The translations under genes were made by a program, and so were the position numbers. This document shows, one piece after another, positions 1-8,971 of a stretch of DNA of 64,000 nucleotides. Origin of the DNA: Paenibacillus sp. FSL R7-0345. Its GTDB lineage: Bacteria; Bacillota; Bacilli; Paenibacillales; Paenibacillaceae. The notes under the pieces were generated by a model. The model saw only the letters and a program-made list of their open reading frames with translations, did not search any database and was not told the origin of the DNA. Positions within the stretch are counted from its first letter, which is position 1. The number at the start of each line of letters is the position of its first letter. The DNA is taken from the NCBI RefSeq assembly GCF_038595055.1, contig NZ_CP152002.1, positions 3,330,501 to 3,394,500 of the forward strand. The letters run 5' to 3'.

Positions 1-336
1 GGAGTAGAGCTTGCTGCGATCGTTGATGTCTCACCGTTTGAGCTGCTGGAAATACCGGTGGCTGACGGCAATGAGCTGCGGATCAGGATTGGCGGGGAGA
101 AGCAGGACGGAAACGGGCAGCTGATTGGCGGGGAGAAGCTGGCGGCTGAGCTGCTGGGCGGGAAAGGGCAGCTGATCGGGGAATGGTCAGCAGACGTATC
201 TGCTGGCAGAGCTGATGAGCAGCGGCAAAGTGACCGGATCATCAGCGGCGTACAGTTTGCTGAGCCCCTGGCCTTATCGGAGCATCCGGTAATGAAGCCG
301 CGGACTAATGCGGAGGATGTCAAGAAAAAGGAGTAA
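1..336 (+). CDS. Unidentified protein, C-terminal fragment
   Basis: The reading frame is open from base 1 to a TAA at 334-336, so this is the 3' end of a gene that starts outside the window (111 codons visible). I do not recognise the family. The fragment is rich in Gly and Glu and has an internal near-duplication: an IGGEK-like stretch and a GQLIG stretch each occur twice within about 40 residues. It ends in a charged tail (VKKKE). No signal peptide or membrane segment is visible in this part. It is followed by a repeat array rather than a clear terminator. The next genes concern mannoside breakdown, so a link to carbohydrate metabolism is possible, but nothing in the fragment proves it. Confidence 0.6.
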   Translation, partial: GVELAAIVDVSPFELLEIPVADGNELRIRIGGEKQDGNGQLIGGEKLAAELLGGKGQLIGEWSADVSAGRADEQRQSDRIISGVQFAEPLALSEHPVMKPRTNAEDVKKKE

Positions 337-408
337 ATAGAAGGTGAGGGCAGAGTAAGTGCTGGAGGAGTTCGGTATTTGGGGCAGGCACGCCAGCTTG
401 GTAACATA

Positions 409-1010
409 GTGGAATTTACCCCATTAAAGAGGCTTAGGTTGGGGTGAAAGAGCTGGACTTGTGGGATTTTTCCCACTAATGGTGCTCAGCCTGGGGTGAA
501 AGAGCTGGACTTGTGGGATTTATCCCACTAATGGGGCTTACCATGGGTTGAAAGAGCTGGACTAGTGGGATTTATCCCATTAATGGGGCTCACCATGGGT
601 TGAAAAAGCTGGAATAGTGGGATTTATCCCACTAATGGGGTTTACCATGGGTTGAAAGAGCTGGACTAGTGGGATTTATCCCATTAATGGGGCTCACCAT
701 GAGGTGAAAAGGCTGGACTAGTGGGATTTATCCCATTAATGGGGCTCACCATGAGGTGAAAAGGCTGGAATAGTGGGATTTTTCCCACTAATGGGGCTTA
801 CCATGGGGTGAAAGAGCTGGAATAGTGGGATTTTTCCCACTAATGGTGCTTACCATGGGGTGAAAGAGCTGGAATAGCGGGATTTTTCCCACTAATGGTG
901 CTCACCATGGGTTGAAAAAGCTGGAATAGTGGGATTTATCCCACTAATGGGGCTTACCATGGGTTGAAAGAGCAGGAATAGTGGGATTTATCCCATTAAT
1001 AGGGCCTATT
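409..1010. repeat. Array 1: twelve 52-bp tandem repeats, each with a short hairpin
   Basis: The unit recurs at exactly 52-bp steps, starting at 409 (degenerate), 461, 513, 565, 617, 669, 721, 773, 825, 877, 929 and 981. Each copy holds a small inverted repeat, typically GTGGGA-TTTA-TCCCAC or the same stem with a TTTT loop, followed by a conserved spacer ending in GAAAGAGCTGGA. Some copies end the stem in CAT, which in RNA leaves a G.U pair at the base. The period is not a multiple of three and no reading frame crosses the array. It fills the gap between the partial gene and the lacI-type gene. Its stem core (GGGA/TCCC) matches the cores of the arrays at 16781 and 42939. Confidence 0.95.
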
Positions 1011-1087
1011 TAGGCACTTAAACCAGAGGCTCATTCAGTGCCACCTTCATTCCCGCAGCTCCACCAGAAATGGGGCTATGCACATTA

Positions 1088-1103
1088 TATAACACGTGTT
1101 ATA
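1088..1103. promoter_or_regulatory. Operator 1 of the LacI-type regulator (autoregulation)
   Basis: TATAACACGTGTTATA is a perfect 16-bp palindrome centred on CG, the geometry LacI-family repressors bind. It lies 20 bp upstream of the regulator's ATG. The same palindrome, four bases longer, sits in front of the mannosidase genes at 2328, and I found no third copy in the window. Autoregulation plus control of the downstream operon is the natural reading. Confidence 0.8.
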
Positions 1104-1122
1104 CTTTTGGCGAGGTGCTGAT

Positions 1123-2172
1123 ATGAGCAAAAAAAGAGTGACCAGCCACGATGTAGCCAAGCTGGCAGGCGTATCCCGCAGCGTTGTATCCGCTGTGCTG
1201 AATGATACACCGGGCATCGGGGTAAGCGCCCAGACCCGGGAGGCGGTGCTGCACGCGATTGCGGAGCTGAACTATCACGTGGATGCACAGGCGCGCAGCA
1301 TGAAGACCGGCCGCAGCATGACGCTGGCTGCATTCGGGGACACCGGACATCCGCTGTTTATGCGGCTGCTTGAAGGAATGCAGCGGGAATGCGAAACGGC
1401 CGGATACCATATTCTGCTCTGCTCTCCAGGGGAGCGGAGGCCGGGTGAAGCCAGAAGCGCGCTGCTGGACCTGTATCACCAGCGCAAGATCGACGGGATT
1501 GTAACGCTGGATAATACCAGCTACCGAAGTGCTGACTGGGCTGCTAAAGTGCACGAAGCTGGTGTTCCCTACGTCTCCGTGGAAGGATACGCAGAGACAG
1601 AAGGGGTTCATTCCGTGCTGGCAGACTATAGAGGCAGTGTCCTCACAGCACTGGATTATCTGTGCAGGGATGAAGCAGAGTGTCAGGCTGGGCCAGTCTA
1701 TGCGGAGGTACATCGCGGGGCAGACGGCAGACGGATCAACTGGTCCGAGAAAAACCGCCGCAACGCCTATAAAGAATGGTGCAGCGGCCATGGCTACCAG
1801 CCGCAGATCCGGCGGATGGATGAGCTGGAAGGCGCCCAAGGCTGGATCAGCTGGCTGACTGAGCTTCAGGCGGAGGCCGGCGACGCATTGCCGCCGGTGC
1901 TGGTGAACTGGTCAAGTACAATTCCCGACCTCTACCGTGCAGCCCGCCATCTCAGTCTCAGCATTGGCGATACGCTGAAGGTTATGGCTGCAGATAATAC
2001 TATCCAGGGTGACCGCCTGAGTGTACCCCGGCTGAGCTGTGTGGAAATACCCTATGTACGTATGGGTGAAGAAGCCGTCCGCTGCATCCTGAAGCAGCTG
2101 GAGCAGGGGGCTGCTGGGGAACCCGGTAAGCTGTGGCTGCCGGCGGTCTTAAGACCGGGAGAGAGTGCATAA
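1123..2172 (+). CDS. LacI/GalR-family transcriptional regulator
   Basis: 349 residues. The N-terminus has the LacI helix-turn-helix (VTSHDVAKLAGVSRSVVSAV) with the hinge just after it. The rest is a periplasmic-binding-protein-like effector domain ending in the usual CVEIPYVRMGEEA region. I chose ATG 1123 because GAGGTG lies about six bases upstream; an earlier in-frame start at 1096 falls inside the operator palindrome. It is followed, 190 bp on, by two alpha-mannosidases with the same operator, so it probably represses mannoside breakdown until a sugar inducer is present. The inducer cannot be read from the sequence. Confidence 0.93.
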   Translation: MSKKRVTSHDVAKLAGVSRSVVSAVLNDTPGIGVSAQTREAVLHAIAELNYHVDAQARSMKTGRSMTLAAFGDTGHPLFMRLLEGMQRECETAGYHILLCSPGERRPGEARSALLDLYHQRKIDGIVTLDNTSYRSADWAAKVHEAGVPYVSVEGYAETEGVHSVLADYRGSVLTALDYLCRDEAECQAGPVYAEVHRGADGRRINWSEKNRRNAYKEWCSGHGYQPQIRRMDELEGAQGWISWLTELQAEAGDALPPVLVNWSSTIPDLYRAARHLSLSIGDTLKVMAADNTIQGDRLSVPRLSCVEIPYVRMGEEAVRCILKQLEQGAAGEPGKLWLPAVLRPGESA

Positions 2173-2327
2173 AGTTTGGCATTATAGAGCAAGAGAAACA
2201 GTGCTGCTTAGGTTTATAAAGCTGATTTAACCAACTTACGGAACGGCTTATAAAAAGCGGACCCGGCTATCATCCGCACCGCATTGGAAATGGCATAATC
2301 CCATAGAGGATCGCCTTTTCCTTTTAG

Positions 2328-2347
2328 TATATAACACGTGTTATATA
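2328..2347. promoter_or_regulatory. Operator 2 of the LacI-type regulator (mannosidase operon)
   Basis: TATATAACACGTGTTATATA is a perfect 20-bp palindrome. Its inner 16 bases are identical to operator 1. It ends at the ribosome site of the first mannosidase, so a bound repressor would cover the promoter or transcript start. The rest of the 2173-2327 gap shows no gene and no convincing terminator. Confidence 0.82.
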
Positions 2348-2354
2348 AAGGAGG

Positions 2355-5300
2355 ATGAAAGCGTTGTTTTGGACAGAGGAAAAGCTTGGGGCGCGAATTG
2401 CTGAGTTGGAACGCTACCGTTACCGTGAGACTATTTTCTTGACAGAATGGCTTGGGCTTGAAGATAAGGAGGGCGCCAACGGTGTATACCCGCCGGATTT
2501 GAAGGAGGGGGATTCATACCGGGTCGGTGATTACTGGACTGGAAGGGATATGTATCTCTGGCTGCACAGAATGGTCGAGGTACCGGCCCATTGGCAGGAT
2601 AAACGGATTGTCGGCCTGTTCGATTTCGGACGTACGGGCGGCGGGAATAACAGCGGTTTTGAGTCGCTGCTGTTTTTGAACGGGAAGCCATACCAGGGGG
2701 TGGACTCCAATCACCAGGAGGTTTTTCTGGAGCCGGAGACGGCGGGTACGGCAGTTAGCTTTACCTTCCGGCTATGGTCGGGCCTTGAAGGCGGCGGACT
2801 GCCGGTACCGCAGGAGCACCGGATCAAACGTGCGGAGCTCGCGTGGCTTGATGATCCGGCCGACAATTTGTATTACACCGGCCGGGCGATGCTGGCCGTA
2901 TACCAATCGCTTGGCGGCAGTGATCCGCTGAAGCAGGAGCTGCAGACCGTGCTGGACCGGGCCTTCCGCCTGCTGGACTGGTCAAGGCCGGGCAGCGAAG
3001 CTTTTTATGCTTCTGTCAGGGAGGCGGATGAACAGCTGACAGCGCGGCTTACGGCGATGGAACAGAAGCATCCGGTAACAGTATCGGCCGTAGGGCATAC
3101 CCATATCGACGTGGCCTGGCTGTGGCGGCTTACCCATACGCGGGAGAAGGCGGCGCGCTCTTTTTCCACTGTGCTGAGGCTGATGAAGCAGTATCCGGAA
3201 TATATTTTTCTGCAGACACAGCCGCAATTGTACGATTACATCAAGAAGGATTACCCTGAGCTGTATGCCGAAATTGACGGGCGGGTCAAAGAGGGCCGCT
3301 GGGAGGCCGGCGGCGCGATGTGGCTGGAGGCAGACTGTAACCTGACGAGCGGCGAATCGCTGGTGCGTCAGATTTTATACGGGACCAAATTTTTCCGCGA
3401 AGAGTTCGGTGTAGAATGCAAATATTTATGGCTGCCGGATGTGTTCGGGTACAGCTGGGCGCTGCCGCAGATTTTGCGCAAATCGGGTATAGACACGTTT
3501 ATGACAACCAAGATCAGCTGGAGCCAGTACAACCGGATGCCGCATGATACGTTCCACTGGCGGGGGATGGACGGGAGCGAGGTGCTTGCCCACTTTATTA
3601 CGACACCGGAAGGTCCGGAATCCAGCGCCTGGTATTATACCTACAACGGCTTAATGGAACCGTTTGCTGTTCAGGGCATTTGGGACTCCTACCGGGACAA
3701 GAATCTGAACCGCGAGCTGCTGCTGGCCTATGGATACGGGGACGGCGGCGGCGGGGTTAACCGGGAGCATCTGGAGATGCGGCGGAGGCTTGATGCTATA
3801 CCGGGGGTGCCAAATGTGAAACCGGGCAGGGCGGATGATTATTTTGAACGGTTGAACGAGACGATCCGCAGCACGGATCAGTATGTCCATACCTGGGACG
3901 GTGAGCTATACCTTGAGTACCATAGAGGAACCTACACCAGTCAGGCTTACAATAAGAAAATGAACCGCCGGCTGGAGCTGCTGTACCGTGAAGCGGAATG
4001 GCTTCAGGTGCTGCTGGCTGCCGAATCGGGCAGCTACGAGAAGTATCCAAAGCAGGAATTGGATAAAGGCTGGAAAATCATCCTGCGCAACCAGTTCCAC
4101 GATATTATCCCGGGCTCATCCATCCGGGAGGTCTATGAGGATTCGCGCGCCGAGTATGCGGAAGCTGAGGAGATCGGAAATCAGGCAGCCAAGGCAGCTG
4201 CAGAGGCTTTAACGGGTTTATCCAAGCAGGATAAGGACAAAAAAGCATATACGGTATTTAACGGGGCTTCCTTTGACCAGGCAGGACTCCTTACCGTGTA
4301 TGCCGAAGATTCTGAACACAGACAGTGGAGGGATGAAAACGGTTCACTACTGAACGCACAGCAGCTGGGCAACGAATGGCTGATTGAAACGCCGGAGATC
4401 CCGATGCTGGCAACGGCAGTCATTAGTGCACATTTTACTGATAATGTTGAACCAGCAGCTCAAACGGACTCTTTTGTATGGGAATACCCTATCCTGACTA
4501 CGCCTCACTATATTATGGAATGGAACAAATCGGGCCAGTTAAGCCGTCTGTATGACCGTGATGCTGAACGTGAGGTGCTCGCTCCGGGCGAATGCGGAAA
4601 TGTACTGCAGGTATTCGAGGATAAGCCGAAGCAGTATGATGCCTGGGACATTGATCTGTATTATCAGGAGAAAAAACGGGAAATCACCGAACTTGTCTCT
4701 ATGGAGCTGGTTCACTCAGGCCGGCTGGCAGCAGTGTTACAGTTCTCCTGGAAGTATATGGACTCAATGGTAATCCAGAAGGTGAAGGTGTATGCCGGAA
4801 GCCGCCGGATCGATTTTGAGACGCTGGTTGACTGGCATGAGCAGCATCAGCTGCTTAAGGTTGCTTTTCCGGTAACCGTCCGTTCGACAGAGGCCACTTA
4901 TGATATCCAGTATGGTAATGTGAAGCGTCCGACTCACTGGAATACAAGCTGGGATTATGCGCGTTTTGAGAGTGTGGGGCATCAATGGGCGGATCTGTCG
5001 GAGCGGGGCTATGGGGTAAGCCTGCTTAATGACTGCAAGTACGGGTATGACATCAAGGATCATGTGATGCGCCTGTCGTTGATTAAGTCAGCAACCGCAC
5101 CGGACTGGCAGGCCGATCAGGGTGAACACCGGTTCACGTACAGCCTGCTGCCGCATGAGAGAGACTGGGCCGAGGGACGTACGGCAGAGGAGGCGTGGAT
5201 GCTTAACAATCCGCTGCGGGCGGTAGAGGGAAGACTCAACGGAGAAACAGGTAAATCACTGTTCCGAACGGACGCTGCAGGAGTCGCCATCGATGCCGTC

Positions 5301-5516
5301 AAATGGTCTGAGCAGGGTGACAGTTGTGTGATCCGGCTGCATGAATTCTTCGGCGGCCGCCGGAAAGTCAAGCTTAGCAGCGGATATCCCGTCCGTTCCT
5401 GGCAGCTGTGCGATCTCATGGAGCGTCCTCAGGGAGAGGTTGCCAGTGGCGGTGAAATCGAGCTTGAATTCAAGCCTTATGAAATTCATACCCTGCTTAT
5501 CAAATTCTTTGAATAG
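2355..5516 (+). CDS. GH38 alpha-mannosidase (first of two)
   Basis: 1053 residues, the usual length for bacterial GH38 enzymes. The GH38 N-terminal catalytic domain starts near residue 240 with the zinc-binding GHTHIDVAWLW. The nucleophile Asp is in WLPDVFGYS (near residue 360) and the zinc-binding His in RNQFHDIIPGSS (near 580). The C-terminal beta-rich mannosidase domains follow. No signal peptide is visible, so it should act in the cytoplasm on imported oligomannosides. AAAGGAGG abuts ATG 2355; the in-frame TTG at 2364 has ideal spacing of nine bases and may be the true start. It is co-directional with a second GH38 gene 26 bp downstream, and the LacI operator lies immediately upstream. 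Confidence 0.95.
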   Translation: MKALFWTEEKLGARIAELERYRYRETIFLTEWLGLEDKEGANGVYPPDLKEGDSYRVGDYWTGRDMYLWLHRMVEVPAHWQDKRIVGLFDFGRTGGGNNSGFESLLFLNGKPYQGVDSNHQEVFLEPETAGTAVSFTFRLWSGLEGGGLPVPQEHRIKRAELAWLDDPADNLYYTGRAMLAVYQSLGGSDPLKQELQTVLDRAFRLLDWSRPGSEAFYASVREADEQLTARLTAMEQKHPVTVSAVGHTHIDVAWLWRLTHTREKAARSFSTVLRLMKQYPEYIFLQTQPQLYDYIKKDYPELYAEIDGRVKEGRWEAGGAMWLEADCNLTSGESLVRQILYGTKFFREEFGVECKYLWLPDVFGYSWALPQILRKSGIDTFMTTKISWSQYNRMPHDTFHWRGMDGSEVLAHFITTPEGPESSAWYYTYNGLMEPFAVQGIWDSYRDKNLNRELLLAYGYGDGGGGVNREHLEMRRRLDAIPGVPNVKPGRADDYFERLNETIRSTDQYVHTWDGELYLEYHRGTYTSQAYNKKMNRRLELLYREAEWLQVLLAAESGSYEKYPKQELDKGWKIILRNQFHDIIPGSSIREVYEDSRAEYAEAEEIGNQAAKAAAEALTGLSKQDKDKKAYTVFNGASFDQAGLLTVYAEDSEHRQWRDENGSLLNAQQLGNEWLIETPEIPMLATAVISAHFTDNVEPAAQTDSFVWEYPILTTPHYIMEWNKSGQLSRLYDRDAEREVLAPGECGNVLQVFEDKPKQYDAWDIDLYYQEKKREITELVSMELVHSGRLAAVLQFSWKYMDSMVIQKVKVYAGSRRIDFETLVDWHEQHQLLKVAFPVTVRSTEATYDIQYGNVKRPTHWNTSWDYARFESVGHQWADLSERGYGVSLLNDCKYGYDIKDHVMRLSLIKSATAPDWQADQGEHRFTYSLLPHERDWAEGRTAEEAWMLNNPLRAVEGRLNGETGKSLFRTDAAGVAIDAVKWSEQGDSCVIRLHEFFGGRRKVKLSSGYPVRSWQLCDLMERPQGEVASGGEIELEFKPYEIHTLLIKFFE

Positions 5517-5548
5517 CTCTGCTAACTCATTATCCGGGAGGAATGAAC

Positions 5549-8500
5549 ATGCCGCTGATCAGAAGGGTTAACCGGCTGCAGAAAGAGCTGCAGCTGCGCT
5601 GGATTAAGGAAAGCCGCGATATCGGGGAGTGGTCCCTGCAAAGAGCGTTTTATGCGGATGAAGGAGAGTACCGGTATGAGGCTGAACGGGAAACTGCTGC
5701 TCCCGGCCGGCTGCAGAGCCAGGTTAGAGAAACGCTATTTCTGGAAGCGGCGGTTCAGATACCGGAGGAATGGGCGGATGAACAGGCAGGTATTGTATTC
5801 AAGGCCGGAGGAGAGGGATTGTTGTCCATCAATGGAGTTCCCTATCATGGACTCGACAAGAACAGAAGCTTTGTTCCTCTGTCCAGAACGCTTGCGGCAA
5901 GCGGTGAGCTGAAGCTGAATATAGAGCTGTATCATGTGCCGCTCATTCCCGACGACCCTTTAAACGGCCAGAAGGATAACGATGCCCCGCCTGTCCAATT
6001 CCAGGAAGCCCGGCTGGTAACTGTGAACCAGGCTGCCGAAAGCTTGTATTTCACAGTCACCTTATCTATGGAGACGCTGAACAGGCTGGCGGAAAGGTCT
6101 GCTGAACGTCTTCAGCTGGAACAAGCGCTTGAGGATGCAATTTTGTTTATCGGGAACCCGGCGGAGGCGGACGAGGAGCTCTTCCGGCAGGCGGAGGAGC
6201 AGCTGATGAGCAAGCTTCAGGCTGCTGCGGGCAGCCGGAATCCGGGGGACGCCGGAACGATGCATATGGTCGGCCAGTCGCATATTGACCTCGCCTGGCT
6301 GTGGCCGCTGAAGGAGACCGTACGAAAAACAAGCCGGACCTTTTCAACCGTTATTACGCTTATGGAGCATTATGAGGACTACCTGTATTCGCAAAGCCAG
6401 CCGCAGTTGTACGCTTATGTGAAGAAGCATTTTCCCGATTTGTATGAACAGATCAAAAAGCGAGTCGCAGAAGGGCGCTGGGAGCTTGTCGGCGGAATGT
6501 GGGTTGAGCCGGATCTGAACATTCCTTCCGGGGAATCGCTGGTCCGGCAGCTGCTGTATGGCCGGGCTTTCTATGAACGGGAATTCGGAAAAACCTCCCG
6601 GGTGGAGTGGCTGCCTGACACGTTTGGTTATTGCGCTTCTCTTCCCCAGCTGCTGAAAAAGTCCGGGGTGGACTATTTTATGACCACCAAAATGAACTGG
6701 AACGACACGAACGCTTTTCCATACGACCTGTTTTACTGGGAAGGCATTGACGGAACGAAAGTTCTGTCCTTCCTGAATCATGGCCTTAATGAGAACACAC
6801 TCCCGGGAGATGTGGGTGAGCACTGGGACAGCTATAAGCAGAAAAAAGCCCATCCGGAGCAGATGCTGCTCTACGGATACGGGGACGGCGGGGGTGGCGT
6901 GACCCGGGAGATGCTGGAGGTCATTAGCCGTTCTGCAGCATTGCCCGGTCTTCCGGTGAGCCGGTTCAGCACCGCTCATGACTTCTTTGACGGTGTCCGC
7001 GAGGCTGCTCCCAAGCTTCCGGTCTGGTCGGGCGACATGTACCTGGAGCTGCACAGGGGAACCTACACGACACACGGTAGCAACAAGCGCTGGAACCGCA
7101 AGGCTGAGGCGCTGTACCGTGAAGCCGAAATTTGGAACTCCCTGTCCTATCTGTCAGGTGTGTCGACACTTGAGGAATGTGCGGAGCTGCAGCAGGGCGG
7201 ACTCCAGGAAGGCTGGGAGCTGCTGCTGCTGAACCAGTTCCATGATATTATTCCCGGCACTTCGATCCCGGAGGTATATGTTAAATCGGCAGAGCACTAT
7301 GAGAAAATATTCAGCCGAGGGAAAGAAGCGCTTAGCAGGGGACTTGAGGCACTGGCTGCAGCTGTAGATACCCAGGGAACAGGAACCCCGCTGCTTCTGT
7401 TTAACAGCCTTTCCTGGAACCGCAGCGATGCTGCCATACTGACCGGAGGAGCCGAGCTGCTGAACAAAGCCCCGTACGATGCCGGCGGAAACCCGCTGAT
7501 GTACGATCTGCTGAAAACCGAAGACAGTTACCAGATGAGCTTCTATCCGGGGGAGGTACCTTCGCTGGGTTATACTACGGTTTGGCTGCGGGATAAAACG
7601 GATGAAGATGCGGAGACAATTACGTGCGGGACTGATGAATCTGCAGCCGGCCGGGAGACTGCCAGAACTGCTGCAAATCTGCAAAGCTGGGAAACAGGGA
7701 ATTACAGCTTACAGTTTGACAACTCCGGACAGATTGTCTCCTGGGTTGATAAAGCAGCCGGCCGGGAGCTGATTACGTCTGGGTCTGCGGCCAATCATCT
7801 GCAGCTATTTCATGACCGCCCGACGGTCTGGGATGCCTGGGATATTGATCCGCATTTTGCGGAGCAGCCGGCGGCGGAAGCCGTTCTGCTCTCCAGTGAG
7901 GTCATGCTTCAAGGAAAGACCAGGGACATCCTGAAGTTCTCCTGGCAGCTCAATGATTCGCTGATCGAACAGCATCTGATTCTGTATCATCAGTCCCGCC
8001 GTGTCGATTTCGAAACCCGGGTGGACTGGCATGAGGAGCACAAGCTGCTCAAAGTTGCTTTTCCTGTAGATATCCGCTCGGCCAAGGCGGTCTATGAAAT
8101 CCCGTTCGGCAGCATTGAGCGGCCGACCCATACCAACACGAGCTGGGAGCAGGCCCAGTTCGAGGTGTGCGGACACCGCTGGGCGGATCTGTCGGAAGGC
8201 GGTTACGGGGTAAGCCTGCTGAACGACTGCAAATACGGCTACAACATCAAAGGCAGCATCATGCGCCTGTCCTTGCTGCGCTCCCCGCGCTGGCCGGACA
8301 ACACCGCAGATATCGGGGTGCATGAGTTCACGTATTCCCTGTATCCGCATGAGGGCGGCTGGAGGGAAGGGGATGTGGTCCGGCAAGGCTTCGAGCTTAA
8401 TCAGCCGATGACATTGTACGCCACAGCAGCACATGAGGGCGTACGTCCTTCTGCTGCTTCATTACTGGAGGTGCGGAGCCGCCACGGTATTGTCGATGCA

Positions 8501-8782
8501 ATTAAAATAGCCGAGGACTCCGGCGGAACTGTAATCCGGCTCTATGAATCCGGCGGCGGCAGGGAGCAGCTGGAGCTGGCGTTCTCTGCCGGACTGGAGG
8601 GACAGAAGCAGGCAAGTGAGGATACTCTGTCTGACGAGCCGGGCAGAGATTCGATAAGGGTAATAGAGACCAACCTGATGGAACAGCCGGAGGAGAACCC
8701 GCAACTATCATTAAAGAGCGGGACGGTAACCCGCACGCTTGCACCCTATGAAGTGGTTACAATAAAAGCAGTCCTTCACTGA
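5549..8782 (+). CDS. GH38 alpha-mannosidase (second of two)
   Basis: 1077 residues. It is a paralogue of the preceding gene, with the same catalytic signatures: GQSHIDLAWLW (zinc), WLPDTFGYCASL (nucleophile Asp) and LNQFHDIIPGTS (zinc His). The C-terminal third also aligns by eye, including SLLNDCKYGY, which is identical in both. It is longer near the C-terminus, with an acidic insert before the final beta strands. GGGAGG is only one base from ATG 5543 but seven from ATG 5549, so I use 5549. No signal peptide is visible. The pair probably divides linkage or chain-length specificity, but the sequence does not say how. A terminator follows. Confidence 0.95.
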   Translation: MPLIRRVNRLQKELQLRWIKESRDIGEWSLQRAFYADEGEYRYEAERETAAPGRLQSQVRETLFLEAAVQIPEEWADEQAGIVFKAGGEGLLSINGVPYHGLDKNRSFVPLSRTLAASGELKLNIELYHVPLIPDDPLNGQKDNDAPPVQFQEARLVTVNQAAESLYFTVTLSMETLNRLAERSAERLQLEQALEDAILFIGNPAEADEELFRQAEEQLMSKLQAAAGSRNPGDAGTMHMVGQSHIDLAWLWPLKETVRKTSRTFSTVITLMEHYEDYLYSQSQPQLYAYVKKHFPDLYEQIKKRVAEGRWELVGGMWVEPDLNIPSGESLVRQLLYGRAFYEREFGKTSRVEWLPDTFGYCASLPQLLKKSGVDYFMTTKMNWNDTNAFPYDLFYWEGIDGTKVLSFLNHGLNENTLPGDVGEHWDSYKQKKAHPEQMLLYGYGDGGGGVTREMLEVISRSAALPGLPVSRFSTAHDFFDGVREAAPKLPVWSGDMYLELHRGTYTTHGSNKRWNRKAEALYREAEIWNSLSYLSGVSTLEECAELQQGGLQEGWELLLLNQFHDIIPGTSIPEVYVKSAEHYEKIFSRGKEALSRGLEALAAAVDTQGTGTPLLLFNSLSWNRSDAAILTGGAELLNKAPYDAGGNPLMYDLLKTEDSYQMSFYPGEVPSLGYTTVWLRDKTDEDAETITCGTDESAAGRETARTAANLQSWETGNYSLQFDNSGQIVSWVDKAAGRELITSGSAANHLQLFHDRPTVWDAWDIDPHFAEQPAAEAVLLSSEVMLQGKTRDILKFSWQLNDSLIEQHLILYHQSRRVDFETRVDWHEEHKLLKVAFPVDIRSAKAVYEIPFGSIERPTHTNTSWEQAQFEVCGHRWADLSEGGYGVSLLNDCKYGYNIKGSIMRLSLLRSPRWPDNTADIGVHEFTYSLYPHEGGWREGDVVRQGFELNQPMTLYATAAHEGVRPSAASLLEVRSRHGIVDAIKIAEDSGGTVIRLYESGGGREQLELAFSAGLEGQKQASEDTLSDEPGRDSIRVIETNLMEQPEENPQLSLKSGTVTRTLAPYEVVTIKAVLH

Positions 8783-8795
8783 TAGCATGACCATT

Positions 8796-8830
8796 AAGCA
8801 GCTTTTCCCCTTGGGAGGAGCTGCTTTTAT
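8796..8830 (+). terminator. Terminator of the mannosidase operon
   Basis: AAGCAGCT at 8796 pairs with AGCTGCTT at 8819-8826, with a 15-base loop and a T-rich tail (TTAT). It begins 14 bp after the stop codon and separates the mannosidase unit from the ABC transporter promoter region. Confidence 0.8.
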
Positions 8831-8846
8831 TGTGGCAGCACAAGAG

Positions 8847-8886
8847 GATAGATATTTCCACCCGGATCGTAGATGCATGGGATACG
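8847..8886 (+). promoter_or_regulatory. Shared 40-bp element, copy A (candidate YesN-type activator site)
   Basis: A 40-bp stretch matches 20830-20869 at 33 of 40 positions without a gap. The best-conserved blocks are TCCACCC, GATCGTAG and GGATACG. Copy A lies upstream of the ABC operon; copy B lies upstream of the YesM-like kinase gene. AraC-type response regulators bind long asymmetric sites of about this size, so a YesN site is the simplest reading. That is inference; the identity itself is seen. Confidence 0.7.
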
Positions 8887-8892
8887 TTAATT

Positions 8893-8911
8893 TGTGAGCG
8901 CTTGCTACAAT
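8893..8911 (+). promoter_or_regulatory. Likely ABC operon promoter with a cre-like site
   Basis: TACAAT at 8906-8911 is a good -10. Seventeen bases upstream there is only a poor -35 (TACGTT), which overlaps the end of shared element A. That fits a promoter needing an activator. TGTGAGCGCTTGCT at 8893-8906 resembles the CcpA cre consensus at 11 of 14 positions and would allow catabolite control. Confidence 0.45.
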
Positions 8912-8971
8912 AACACTGTAAGCTAGAGGAACAGGTTCCAGCGATGATCGATCCTAAACAAAGGGGAGTGC

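Noticed and set aside
409..1010. CRISPR array
   Set aside because: The units are contiguous 52-bp copies with no unique spacers, and no cas genes are present.
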